Positions 20,389-29,777 of a DNA stretch of 64,000 nucleotides are shown in pieces. The notes under the pieces are model-generated. The model saw only the letters and a list, made by a program, of their open reading frames with translations, did no database searches and was not told the DNA's origin. The DNA lies in the NCBI RefSeq assembly GCF_000211415.1, contig NZ_GL890775.1, forward strand, positions 1 to 64,000. Reading direction: 5' to 3'. The position numbers were made by a program, and so were the translations under genes. Positions within the stretch are counted from its first letter, which is position 1, and every line of letters begins with the position of its first letter. Source of the stretch: Enterobacter mori LMG 25706. Its GTDB lineage: Bacteria; Pseudomonadota; Gammaproteobacteria; Enterobacterales; Enterobacteriaceae.

Positions 20389-20757
20389 ATGCGTATCGGC
20401 ACGGACATCGTGGAAGTTTCGCGAATAGAGCGGGCGATAAAAAACTGGCAGACCGATTTTTTACATCGCGTCTTTACCCAGCAGGAAAATATAAAAATTA
20501 ACCGCGAAGACCCGAATTATGAACGCGCCTCGGGATTCTGGGCGGCAAAAGAGGCGGTCGTCAAAGCGCTCGGCTGTGGATATCGCGACGGGATCACCTT
20601 TAAGGATATCGAAATTGGCCATGACGAATTGGGTTGCCCCCATTTTATTTTTTCCGGGCGAGTAAAAGAGATGCTTGTCGAAAAGCAGCTCGAGAATGCC
20701 TCGCTCAGTATTTCGCATTGTCAGAATTATGCGACTGCCGTTGTCATACTTTATTAA
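20389..20757 (+). CDS. AcpS-like 4'-phosphopantetheinyl transferase
   Basis: The 122-residue protein shows the AcpS signatures GTDIVEVSRI at the N-terminus, FWAAKEAVVKALG in the centre and LSISH near the end. It should load the phosphopantetheine arm onto the acyl carrier protein encoded 1.4 kb downstream. A housekeeping acpS normally sits beside pdxJ in Enterobacteriaceae, so this is probably a dedicated second copy. It opens the lipid cluster and follows tpsB by 17 bases, which suggests one transcript. Confidence 0.9.
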   Translation: MRIGTDIVEVSRIERAIKNWQTDFLHRVFTQQENIKINREDPNYERASGFWAAKEAVVKALGCGYRDGITFKDIEIGHDELGCPHFIFSGRVKEMLVEKQLENASLSISHCQNYATAVVILY

Positions 20758-20777
20758 CCTAACTATTTGTGAATATT

Positions 20778-21533
20778 ATGTATCAATATAACGATCTTAA
20801 GGAAAAGACGGTTCTGGTCACCGGAGCGAGCGGAGATATTGGTCTGGCGATCTGCGCGAAGTTTCTCGATCAGGACTGCGATGTTTACGCGCTGTATAAA
20901 TCAAATGCTACGCAGTTAACGGAGCTGAAAGAGACGCATCCGGCGGGTAGCAAGCTGTCTATTATTCAGTGCGACCTCGCCGATCCGCAGAGCGTTTCTG
21001 CGCTCTGTTCTCACCTGACGGAAGCCGTCGGCAAGCTGGATGTGCTGGTAAACAATGCCGGTATTGTGAAAGACAGCCTCTTTGCCTCAATGAGCTTTGA
21101 TGATTTCAGCCAGGTGGTGGACACCAACCTGTTCAGTATTTTCCGCCTGACCAAAGAGGCGTTAATGCTGCTGCGTTCTTCAGAAAACCCGGCCATCATC
21201 AACGTCGCGTCCATTGCGGCCATTATCCCAAGCGTCGGGCAGGCGAACTACAGCGCGTCTAAAGGGGCGATTCTGGGCTTCACCCGCACGCTGGCTGCCG
21301 AGTTGGCACCGTACGGCGTGCGCGTCAACGCCATCGCGCCGGGGATGATTGAATCCAAAATGGTGAAAAAAGTCTCCCGCACGGTGGTGCGCGGCGTGAC
21401 CGCCTCTATTCCGCTGCGTCGTCTGGGCAAATGTGACGAGGTGGCCAATACCGTCGTCTATTTGGGCTCGACTGCGTCCAGTTACATTGTGGGTCAAACC
21501 ATCGTTATCGATGGCGGCCTGGTGATGCGGTGA
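20778..21533 (+). CDS. FabG-like 3-oxoacyl-ACP reductase (short-chain dehydrogenase)
   Basis: The 251-residue protein has the cofactor motif TGASGDIG, NNAG, and the catalytic Tyr158-x3-Lys162 in YSASK. It would reduce the beta-keto group after each condensation by the cluster's ketosynthases, using NADPH. The ATG at 20778 fits the FabG family start; an in-frame GTG at 20769 would add three residues, and neither has a clear ribosome site. The dehydratase gene starts 3 bases after its stop. The family is broad, but ACP, dehydratase and ketosynthase neighbours make a ketoreductase role likely. Confidence 0.9.
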   Translation: MYQYNDLKEKTVLVTGASGDIGLAICAKFLDQDCDVYALYKSNATQLTELKETHPAGSKLSIIQCDLADPQSVSALCSHLTEAVGKLDVLVNNAGIVKDSLFASMSFDDFSQVVDTNLFSIFRLTKEALMLLRSSENPAIINVASIAAIIPSVGQANYSASKGAILGFTRTLAAELAPYGVRVNAIAPGMIESKMVKKVSRTVVRGVTASIPLRRLGKCDEVANTVVYLGSTASSYIVGQTIVIDGGLVMR

Positions 21534-21536
21534 GTT

Positions 21537-22085
21537 ATGTCTAAATACGTTATCCCCTCGAAGATCTTTCTGGAAATGGGCGGCTGGCGTCAGCCGCTGC
21601 TGATGGTCGACAGAATTGATGACTTCAAATACGGCGAAAATGGCTTTGTGAAGGTGACGAAGCACATCACCTATAACGAGCCTTATCTGCTCGGGCACTT
21701 CCCGGACGATCCGATCATGCCCGGGGTGATTATTTCTGAAATCTTTGGTCAGGCCAGTGAGTACCTCTCGTTCCTCACCGATATCTGCGATATCTACAGC
21801 GAGACGTACGGCGGTGAACTCAAATCGTTACGCGATATCCATGCGCTCATCACGCGTGATGAGATGCGGGAGATCATCCGCACCCGCCGCGCTCAGGTGC
21901 GCGGCGTACTGGCTGCCCAGAATTTAAAATTTAAAGATATTGCCTACCCTGGCGACTCGATTGAAGTCACCAGCAAGCTGGCATTTTCTGATGCTCATGG
22001 CTTTAAGCACTATTCCGTGACGGCAAACGTCGGAAAGCGATTAATCAGCCACGGCACCATTATTAATTACCGCGAAAGTAAGTAA
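21537..22085 (+). CDS. FabZ/FabA-like hot-dog dehydratase
   Basis: The 182-residue protein contains the catalytic loop GHFPDDPIMPGV with His54, preceded by PLLMVDRI, and a downstream acidic ISEIFGQASE segment. These are features of 3-hydroxyacyl-ACP dehydratases. It is about 30 residues longer than FabZ. It would dehydrate the 3-hydroxyacyl-ACP made by the preceding reductase. No enoyl reductase is encoded in the cluster, so the double bond would remain unless a housekeeping enzyme acts. Confidence 0.88.
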   Translation: MSKYVIPSKIFLEMGGWRQPLLMVDRIDDFKYGENGFVKVTKHITYNEPYLLGHFPDDPIMPGVIISEIFGQASEYLSFLTDICDIYSETYGGELKSLRDIHALITRDEMREIIRTRRAQVRGVLAAQNLKFKDIAYPGDSIEVTSKLAFSDAHGFKHYSVTANVGKRLISHGTIINYRESK

Positions 22086-22106
22086 ACCCCTGAGAGAGTT
22101 AATACC

Positions 22107-22388
22107 ATGACAACAATGAAAAATGAAATTGACCAGCGCAAGGACGTGCTGATGACAATTAAAACCGAGATTATTCAGCGTTTAAATATTCAGCGCGATG
22201 AATCTCAAATTGATGATGATACAGCCCTGTTTGGCAATGGCTTAAAGCTGGATTCCGTCGATGCAACGGAAATCGTGGTCATGCTGGATAAAGTTTTCGA
22301 TATTAAAGTTAACGAAAGCGACGACCCTTCTTATATGAGAAGTATCAATAATCTGGCGACGTTTATCATCCAGAAGAAAAAAGCTTAA
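22107..22388 (+). CDS. Acyl carrier protein
   Basis: The 93-residue protein has the phosphopantetheine attachment motif LKLDSVDATEIV with Ser50 as the attachment site, in the usual four-helix layout. An N-terminal stretch of about 14 residues precedes the domain; an internal ATG at 22152 could start a standard 78-residue ACP, but the upstream ATG at 22107 has GAGAG before it. It is the carrier on which the cluster's acyl chain would be built and is the expected target of the AcpS-like enzyme. Confidence 0.92.
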   Translation: MTTMKNEIDQRKDVLMTIKTEIIQRLNIQRDESQIDDDTALFGNGLKLDSVDATEIVVMLDKVFDIKVNESDDPSYMRSINNLATFIIQKKKA

Positions 22389-22417
22389 TTTATCTTTGCG
22401 AATAACAGGATCCCGTT

Positions 22418-23578
22418 ATGAAGTCTCTTTATGATTTCCATTTGAAAAACAATGCGAAAATGGGCATTTACAACAATGCCAATGTTCCTTCTGCCTATCA
22501 TGATCCGATGGTGGAATACAAAGCCGTACGTGAAAATGCCCTGCTGGTGGACTATTCACACATGTCCATCGTCAGCGTGATGGGTGATGACGCCTGGGCC
22601 CTGGTGAATAACCTGGTCTCTGCCGATGTCTCTATTATTCGTGACGAGCAGGGGATCTACTCTCTGGTGCTGAATGAAGACGGTACCGTCCGCGGCGACG
22701 TGTACGTGCTCTGCTCATCCGACGGCTATTACATCCTGTCTGAAAACATCCCGTCATCGGAGCTGATCGCGGGTCTGAATGCCCTTCTGGAAAAAGCCGA
22801 CGAGCTGGATATCCAGGAAACCCCGGAAATTGCCGACATGCGTGAGCAGAGCTGGGGCGCAATCATGGTTGAAGGACCTTACTCCTGGGAGCTAATGTCC
22901 GAAATCCACGGTTTCGACGTCATCGGCCTGCCTTACTACGAGTACATGAATACCGATAACGAACTGATGGTATTCCGCTGCGGCAAACACGGCGAGTTCG
23001 CCTACATGGTTGTGGGCCAGCAGGAACAGCTGCTGGATCAGTGGCAGCAGCTGCTGGAGCACGGTAGCAAATACCAGCTGCAGACCGGCGGACTGGACTA
23101 CCAGAAAATTGTGCGTATCGAAAACCCAGGCTGGGATGACGCGCTGTGGGCTGGCTACAACCTTAACCCGGTAGAGCTGCAGCTGCAGTGGGCCGTGCAG
23201 TACGACAAAGAAGGCTTTGTAGGTAAAGACGCCGTTGAAGAACTGTCTCACGGTGAAGGCGCGCGCAAGGTTATCGGCATGATCGTCGAAGGGGAATGCG
23301 CGGGCATTGCTCCAGGCGACAGCGTGCTGGTTGACGGTCAGGCTGTGGGTAACGTTGTGAAAGCGGTCTTCTCTCCGGCGCTGCAGTGCTTCATTGCCCT
23401 GGCACTGCTGGAAAATGAATACGCATGGTCAGATATCAGCGGTTTCTCTATTCAAACGAATACGGAAACTGTCGCGGCAAAAACCAAAGGTATGCCATTT
23501 ATTTATAACCTGAGCATGCTGGTTAATCCGACTGAGCACAGCTTTATCGACGCGTCTAAAGCGAAAAGCGCGCTGTAA
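22418..23578 (+). CDS. GcvT-like (aminomethyltransferase/folate-binding fold) protein
   Basis: The 386-residue protein resembles the T-protein of glycine cleavage and the YgfZ/DMGDH folate-binding fold: an N-terminal VRENALLVDYSHMSIVSVMGDDA segment, an EGPYSWELM segment, and a C-terminal barrel-like region with KEGFVGKDAVEE. No gcvH or gcvP lies nearby, so glycine cleavage is unlikely. A GcvT-like gene (cylF) also sits in the streptococcal cyl lipid operon. The reaction here is unknown; one-carbon transfer or a binding role on the lipid head are possibilities only. It is separated from the ketosynthase gene by a 100-base gap holding a long hairpin. Confidence 0.8.
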   Translation: MKSLYDFHLKNNAKMGIYNNANVPSAYHDPMVEYKAVRENALLVDYSHMSIVSVMGDDAWALVNNLVSADVSIIRDEQGIYSLVLNEDGTVRGDVYVLCSSDGYYILSENIPSSELIAGLNALLEKADELDIQETPEIADMREQSWGAIMVEGPYSWELMSEIHGFDVIGLPYYEYMNTDNELMVFRCGKHGEFAYMVVGQQEQLLDQWQQLLEHGSKYQLQTGGLDYQKIVRIENPGWDDALWAGYNLNPVELQLQWAVQYDKEGFVGKDAVEELSHGEGARKVIGMIVEGECAGIAPGDSVLVDGQAVGNVVKAVFSPALQCFIALALLENEYAWSDISGFSIQTNTETVAAKTKGMPFIYNLSMLVNPTEHSFIDASKAKSAL

Positions 23579-23594
23579 TTCATTATTCATCTTT

Positions 23595-23650
23595 AACAGT
23601 GAGTGAGATATCCGTGGGCAATATCACGCCACGGATCCTTTCTCACTGTT
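23595..23650 (+). other. Nested intergenic hairpin inside the lipid operon
   Basis: An outer stem AACAGTGAG/CTCACTGTT encloses an inner stem TCCGTGG/CCACGGA. It lies between the GcvT-like and ketosynthase genes and lacks a T run, so it is more likely an mRNA processing or stability element than a terminator. Confidence 0.6.
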
Positions 23651-23678
23651 TAGTGTCTGTACACGGTGGTACATAGTT

Positions 23679-26237
23679 ATGAAGACAAACCGGAAACGCG
23701 TTGTTATTACCGGGATTGGGATCCTTTCCTCACTGGCAGAAAACCTTCAGGATTTTAGAGACGCATTATTAAATAAAAAAAATGGCGTCACCGACAGCGT
23801 GCGTTTTTCAAAATGGTTTGAACACGCCCGCGCGGCTGAAGTGTTACATGATATTGATTATTCAGAATTACCGGATGACGTTATTGCGTCACTGGATAAT
23901 GCCGCACTCTGGGCCTATAAGGTCGGTAAAGACGCGCTGAATCAGGCGGGGCTGGCCGAGAACAAGACGCACCTGAAAGAGACGGGCCTGATTGTGGGCG
24001 TCTCCTCCGCGGGCACCGAGGCGTTCTTACCGCTGTTTGAACAACGCATGGAAGATTTCTCCCTGCGTAAAGCGCTGTTCTCCGGCGGTTTCTCTTCCTG
24101 CTGCTCCAGCGTCTCTACGCTGCTCGGACTGCAGGGCGGGGTTGAACTGGTTGCGACCGCCTGTACGGCCAGCCCTAATGCGGTCGGCATGGCGTTTGAC
24201 TATATCCAGAACGGCAAAAGCAAAACGATGCTGGCCGTCGGGACAGAGCCGATCTACCTGCCAACCTTCGCCGGTTTTTATGCCCTGAACGTCATGCATC
24301 CGGAAGCCTGCACGCCGTTTTCCGGCAACTCCGGCATGTCGATTGGTGAAGGCGCGGGCGCCGTGGTGCTGGAAGAGTACGAGCACGCCGTCGCGCGCGG
24401 CGCCACCATTTACGGTGAAATCCTCTCCTACGCCACCTCCTGCGATGCGTTCCACGAAACCGGACCGGATCCGCGCGCCAGCGGTGCCGTACAGGTGATG
24501 CATAAGGCGATGGAAAACGCGGGCGTCACCCCGGAGCAGATTGAGTACGTCAACGCTCACGGTACCGGCACTGAAGCGAACGACCGCATCGAAACGCTGG
24601 CAATGAAAAAGGTGTTCGCCAACAACGAGAAGCTGTTGGTCAGCTCTACCAAGTCTTACTTTGGCCATAACATCGGTGCGGCGGGCATTGTCGAACTGAT
24701 CGCGTGTCTGGTGACGCTGCCGGATAACCGCGTTCTGCCGACGCTGAATTTCAACAACGCGCGTCCAAACTGCGATCTGGACTACGTCCCAAACGACTTC
24801 CGCGACCAGAAAATCAACCTCTTCATGAAGAACAATTATGCCTTCGGCGGTAATAACTGCAGCATGATTATCAGCATGGAGCCGTGTTCTGTTCCGGTCA
24901 GCACCTACGACGAAAAACGCGTGGCAATCTCCGGCCTGGGGGCCGTCTCCGCGATTGGTCACACCGTTAACGAGATCCTCGATAACGTCTGGAAGCAGAA
25001 CCATACCGTTGAACTGGGTGGCGTCACCTTCCCGGAAGACACGCTGGAAGAGGCGAAAGAGCTGCTGGATGTGCTCGAATCAACCCGTCAGTTTGAGACG
25101 CTGTTTGGTGAAGAGTTCAGCGTGCTGACGGCCACCCGTCCGGAAGCGAACGAACACTTTAAAACCTTCCAGGTCACCGGCCTTGAGCCGCGTAAGCATC
25201 TGCGTCGCTTTGACCCGCGTAAAGCCACCCGTGGCGGCACCTTCGCGCTGATTGCGCTGTCCGAAGCGCTGGAACAGGCGAAGCGTAAAATTAAACGCGA
25301 TGGCGATGCGTTAGGCATGGTGATGGGGATGTCCAGCGGCCCGCAGGAAACCACCTACAAATACCTGCAAAGCCTGAAGCCAGACCCGCGCAAGGTCAGA
25401 ACCTCTGAGTTCCCGGGCTCGCTGATGAACTCAATCCCTACGTTCTGCGGTATTTCCGAAGGGATCAAGGGCTACACCACCACCCTGGCGACCGGGGAGA
25501 ATGCGGCATTAGGCGCATTAACCTATGGCTACGAAATCGTGCGTCAGGATCTGCAGCCGCAGGTGCTGGTGGGCGGTGCGGACGAGTATTTCCCGTCGAT
25601 GTCACTTTATATGGATGCCGTCACCCGCAAGCTCCATATGACCTCTGACGCTCGCGACTACCACATCTACGGTAACGATTCGAAGGGCTACATTCCCGGC
25701 GAAGGTGCCTGCATGCTGCTGCTGGAAGATCCGCAGCGCGCCGCAGAGCGTGGTGCTGAGGTGCTGGCAGAAGTGGTCGGTTACGGTAAAGCCTGTAGCA
25801 ACAGCTATTTCGATGCCTCTCAGCAGGACGAGAAATCCGCCTCCATGGCGCTGGCGATTACCCGTGCGCTGAAGGATGCCGGCGTCACGGCGCAGGAGAT
25901 CGATCTGGTCTGCGGCACCAGCAACGGTAGCGATGAAAGCTCACGCATTGAAATCGATGCCATCGTTGAAGCCTTCGCTCAGGCCAAATCGGACGTGCCG
26001 GTCGTGAACTATAACGCCTGCTTTGGCTTTGTCGCGTCTGCTGCCGGGCTGCTTAACCTGGCCGTCATCATTGACTGTATTAAGAAGCAGGCGGTTCCCG
26101 CCATTCCTCATACCGTTGAGTTCTTCGATAAGCGAATCAACTTCGTTCGTGAACCGTTGAAGCTCGCCCTGAAGCACGTGCTGCTGGTGGGCGCGACGGA
26201 AGGCGGCAACTACTACGCGTTTGTGATTAAAGGATAA
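23679..26237 (+). CDS. Fused beta-ketoacyl synthase and chain-length-factor-like protein
   Basis: The 852-residue protein holds two thiolase-fold ketosynthase domains. Domain 1 (about 1-405) keeps the whole active site: Cys162 in TACTASPN, His294 in NAHGTGTEAND, Lys325 and His330 in KSYFGHNIG. Domain 2 (about 410-852) has lost it: Leu603 replaces the cysteine in TTTLATGENAA, CGTSNGSDES replaces the first histidine motif, and NACFGFVASAAG lacks the second histidine. This is the pattern of KS-alpha with KS-beta (chain-length factor) in type II polyketide and aryl-polyene systems, where the inactive partner shapes the product cavity. Here both are on one chain. It should carry out iterative malonyl condensation on the cluster's ACP. 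Confidence 0.9.
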   Translation: MKTNRKRVVITGIGILSSLAENLQDFRDALLNKKNGVTDSVRFSKWFEHARAAEVLHDIDYSELPDDVIASLDNAALWAYKVGKDALNQAGLAENKTHLKETGLIVGVSSAGTEAFLPLFEQRMEDFSLRKALFSGGFSSCCSSVSTLLGLQGGVELVATACTASPNAVGMAFDYIQNGKSKTMLAVGTEPIYLPTFAGFYALNVMHPEACTPFSGNSGMSIGEGAGAVVLEEYEHAVARGATIYGEILSYATSCDAFHETGPDPRASGAVQVMHKAMENAGVTPEQIEYVNAHGTGTEANDRIETLAMKKVFANNEKLLVSSTKSYFGHNIGAAGIVELIACLVTLPDNRVLPTLNFNNARPNCDLDYVPNDFRDQKINLFMKNNYAFGGNNCSMIISMEPCSVPVSTYDEKRVAISGLGAVSAIGHTVNEILDNVWKQNHTVELGGVTFPEDTLEEAKELLDVLESTRQFETLFGEEFSVLTATRPEANEHFKTFQVTGLEPRKHLRRFDPRKATRGGTFALIALSEALEQAKRKIKRDGDALGMVMGMSSGPQETTYKYLQSLKPDPRKVRTSEFPGSLMNSIPTFCGISEGIKGYTTTLATGENAALGALTYGYEIVRQDLQPQVLVGGADEYFPSMSLYMDAVTRKLHMTSDARDYHIYGNDSKGYIPGEGACMLLLEDPQRAAERGAEVLAEVVGYGKACSNSYFDASQQDEKSASMALAITRALKDAGVTAQEIDLVCGTSNGSDESSRIEIDAIVEAFAQAKSDVPVVNYNACFGFVASAAGLLNLAVIIDCIKKQAVPAIPHTVEFFDKRINFVREPLKLALKHVLLVGATEGGNYYAFVIKG

Positions 26238-26241
26238 TATT

Positions 26242-27459
26242 GTGGATAATGCCGCTATCATTTCGGGGTTCAGTTCCTGTCTGCCGTTTGCCGAAGACAG
26301 TATTCAGCTTATTCAAAATCTGAAGCTGGGCAAACGTGTTGAAAGAAAGCCCTGGTTTAAATCCGACGACGAGGCAATTAAGTGTGGGTTCGATGGCAAT
26401 AAGCATATTGCCACGCTGGATCATACGGATGATAGCGCATTAGATCTGCTTTATCGTCTGATTGACGATGCACTCGCCCAGGCCGGATTAGATGTTCAAT
26501 GGCTGGCCGGGTGCAACGCCCGCGTTTATTTAACCGGCATCGGCCCTCGGGTCGATGGCATGGCCTTCAAGAGTTTCTATAACAAAAATGATATTGAAGA
26601 TATTCATCTGACAAAATCATTAATGACCCTGCACGTCGATAATATGTCGCAGGATCGTATTGCCGGAAATCTTGCGCGTAAATATCACCTGCAGTATTTA
26701 CCGCCCAATATGAACTGCACCAGTAATTCAGCGATGACGGCGGTGCATTTAGGTTGCCAGGCAATTGAGCATGGCGGCGTTGATATTGTGCTGGTGGTGA
26801 ACTGCTCAAAAATTAAAACCCAGGATATCTGGTTCCTCGATACCCAGTCGATGCTGGATACGCACCTGGTCCAGCCGTTCGGTGAAAACAGTAAAGGCGT
26901 TCTTTTTGCTGAGGGATACAGCGCGATCCTGCTGGAAAATGCGCGCCACCGACGCGCCAGAAAAGCAGGGCATGGGATACGACTGCAAACCACCTACACG
27001 CAGATCAGTGCCGGAAGAAGCAATGACAGTTCCTGGCTCAGCACCAATGTATTAAAGGTGATGCAGGCCGCGATGAAAAAAGCGGACCTCAGCACGGAAG
27101 ATCTGTGCGCGATTATTCCGCACGGCAACGGCTCATCCATCAGTGATAAAGCGGAAGCAAAAGCGATAGAGGTCTTTGCTGAGGGAAATACCCTTCCGGT
27201 TCTGGCCTATAAAGGCCAGATTGGCTATACCGCCACCGGCTCAGGCATCGTCGATTTAATTATTGGCCACCATACGTTATCGCAGAAAGAGCTGATTTCA
27301 CCCGTGGGCAACGACGCCATTATAGATAGCGTTGCGCAGCATGTTGTTATTGACCGCGGCATCATTGGGCACCACAAAAACCATCTGCTTAAGGTAGGGG
27401 TTGGCGTGGATGGTTCAATTATCGGTGCCGTGATGTCTGATATTCATCGAGGCCTTTGA
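26242..27459 (+). CDS. Second beta-ketoacyl synthase, altered active site
   Basis: The 405-residue protein is a ketosynthase-family member with Cys159 (MNCTSNSAM), His294 (IPHGNGSSISDKAEA) and Lys324, but the usual second histidine is Tyr329 (KGQIGYTATGSG). The start is a GTG 4 bases after the preceding stop, with AAAGGA 7 bases before it. It could start or finish the chain, or condense an unusual substrate; loss of one catalytic histidine raises the chance of a modified reaction such as acyl transfer without decarboxylation. That is inference. Confidence 0.82.
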   Translation: MDNAAIISGFSSCLPFAEDSIQLIQNLKLGKRVERKPWFKSDDEAIKCGFDGNKHIATLDHTDDSALDLLYRLIDDALAQAGLDVQWLAGCNARVYLTGIGPRVDGMAFKSFYNKNDIEDIHLTKSLMTLHVDNMSQDRIAGNLARKYHLQYLPPNMNCTSNSAMTAVHLGCQAIEHGGVDIVLVVNCSKIKTQDIWFLDTQSMLDTHLVQPFGENSKGVLFAEGYSAILLENARHRRARKAGHGIRLQTTYTQISAGRSNDSSWLSTNVLKVMQAAMKKADLSTEDLCAIIPHGNGSSISDKAEAKAIEVFAEGNTLPVLAYKGQIGYTATGSGIVDLIIGHHTLSQKELISPVGNDAIIDSVAQHVVIDRGIIGHHKNHLLKVGVGVDGSIIGAVMSDIHRGL

Positions 27460-27477
27460 ACGATTATGGAGAGCCCT

Positions 27478-28428
27478 ATGTATTTATCCTCATTTTCGCT
27501 TATTGAGCCGGAAGATAAATTTTATTTCTATCAACCCAGCTGGTTAAACGCCTGGGAAGCACACTTATACAATAAGGCGATGAAATCCACCCACGCTCAT
27601 GGCTGGGGATTAAAACGTTTTGGTACGCAGCCGGATCTCTATCCCGGTGAAATGATCCGTAACCCGCAATATCAAAAATACCTTGAGGCGATGGAGCAGG
27701 CGGCGGATGACGCGCTTATGGCGCTGCCCACAAAAGAGCGGATGCGGTTATTGAAGCAGCGCACGGCATTTATTTATGTCGACGCCTGGGGGGAATCCGG
27801 GCCGTTTGAGAATATTTCCAGCGCGCTGCATATCTCAACGATCGACACGCTGCCCAAAAATCTGGTCAAGAAATTCTCGGTTAACGCTCCCACCTGCAAG
27901 CTCCGCGGTGAGAAGCAATCCTTCGTGCAGGCCGTCAGCATGGCGAACGACTACCTGAGCTGGGATGTGTTTGATTTTGTCGTGATCTGCACGGCGTACC
28001 GGGCGATCCCGATCCTGGTGTTTTCGGATGAAGACATTGCCCTCAAGTGGGGAGAGAAGCGCAAAGGTAAGGCTGAAGACGTCAATTTAACGGTTGAACG
28101 CGCCGGGTGTTTCATCTTCAGCCAGCAGGAAAGCGCTATCCGGGTGAAGGGTGGGCAGTACGTCATGGCCGATGCCATCGAGCACACCCAGGTTCCTGAA
28201 CAGATTGCGTTTTCGGGCCTGCGCAAAGACCTGCTGTCTCGCTCGACGCTGCCCGCGAAGAACACGCTGGATCTGGTTGATCTCTACGGTGCCAGCGGCT
28301 GCCTGACTCCAGCGTTAAGTTTCGCCTGGCTCAAACAACATGCTGATTTTTCGGGGCGATTAAGAACCATCGTTCCCGACAAGCAGTTTGGTTACAGCTA
28401 TTTCGACATTGAATATTGCAAGGAATAA
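27478..28428 (+). CDS. Unrecognised protein, possible degenerate thiolase-fold member
   Basis: I do not recognise this 316-residue protein. It has no signal peptide. Segments such as VNAPTCKLRGEKQSFVQAVS, FDFVVICTAYRA and VERAGCFIFSQQES fall in the order and spacing of the nucleophile elbow, core strand and GEGAGxxVLE strand of ketosynthases, so it may be a degenerate thiolase-fold protein; the catalytic residues are not evident. The ATG at 27478 is preferred because GGAG ends 6 bases before it; an in-frame ATG at 27466 would add four residues. It lies between a ketosynthase and the ABC exporter and probably belongs to the same transcript. Confidence 0.7.
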   Translation: MYLSSFSLIEPEDKFYFYQPSWLNAWEAHLYNKAMKSTHAHGWGLKRFGTQPDLYPGEMIRNPQYQKYLEAMEQAADDALMALPTKERMRLLKQRTAFIYVDAWGESGPFENISSALHISTIDTLPKNLVKKFSVNAPTCKLRGEKQSFVQAVSMANDYLSWDVFDFVVICTAYRAIPILVFSDEDIALKWGEKRKGKAEDVNLTVERAGCFIFSQQESAIRVKGGQYVMADAIEHTQVPEQIAFSGLRKDLLSRSTLPAKNTLDLVDLYGASGCLTPALSFAWLKQHADFSGRLRTIVPDKQFGYSYFDIEYCKE

Positions 28429-28438
28429 CGACATCTCC

Positions 28439-29129
<691 letters not shown>

Positions 29130-29146
<17 letters not shown>

Positions 29147-29777
29147 TTTTTTCCTTCTTTGCTGGTTTTTGCTGTGCCTGGCCTATGTCGGGAACATTAA
29201 AGCCGCACCGGCGCCCGTCGCCGAGCATGTCATTAAGAGCGGTTTTCCGCAGGAAGCGGACATGCTTGCAGAGATGACGCAGTCGCTCTTTAAAGAATAC
29301 AAAGCCAACGACAATCCTCTTTCGCTGGTTTTCTATGCCTACGGAACGTTGCGTCAGGCCGATCGCGCTCTCCAGACCAACGATTTTATTCGCGCATCTG
29401 AGTACGGGAAAACGGGCTTTTTCTATCTGGACGAGGCGGTTGATCTGTATGAAGACAACATGCTGGTGCGCTATATGCGTGCCCGGGTCGATGCCTGGTT
29501 GCCTGCGTCAATCGGGCGCTGCGTGGTGACGTTAAAAGATACGGAACAGATGCTGAATACGCCTGACGTATTCAATGCGGGTCTGGTGGAACACATCAAC
29601 GAAATGCGTTATCGCGCGCTGTTGAGTTGCAAACACAAGCGGCAGGCAGACGCGTTACTGGCAGAGATTGAACTGCGTAATGCGAATACGGCATCGTCTC
29701 TGGCATCGGGCAGTGCGCCAGAGTGGGATATCAACGAAGTGACAGAAGTATTGTTGCCGCTGGCGAAAGGGAAATAA
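29130..29777 (+). CDS. Periplasmic alpha-helical (TPR-like) protein
   Basis: The 215-residue protein has a signal peptide (LCWFLLCLAYVGNIKA). The mature part looks all-helical with a pattern suggestive of tetratricopeptide repeats (AYGTLRQADRALQTNDFIRAS, LDEAVDLYEDNMLVRYMRA). I do not recognise the family. Its gene overlaps that of the ATPase and abuts that of the permease without a gap, so it is probably an accessory part of the exporter. The exact role is unknown. Confidence 0.72.

Noticed and set aside
24027..25004. Long open frame (325 codons) antisense to the ketosynthase gene
   Set aside because: It is a shadow of a GC-rich coding strand; its translation is rich in His, Arg and Val with no recognisable domain, while the opposite frame is a full ketosynthase.
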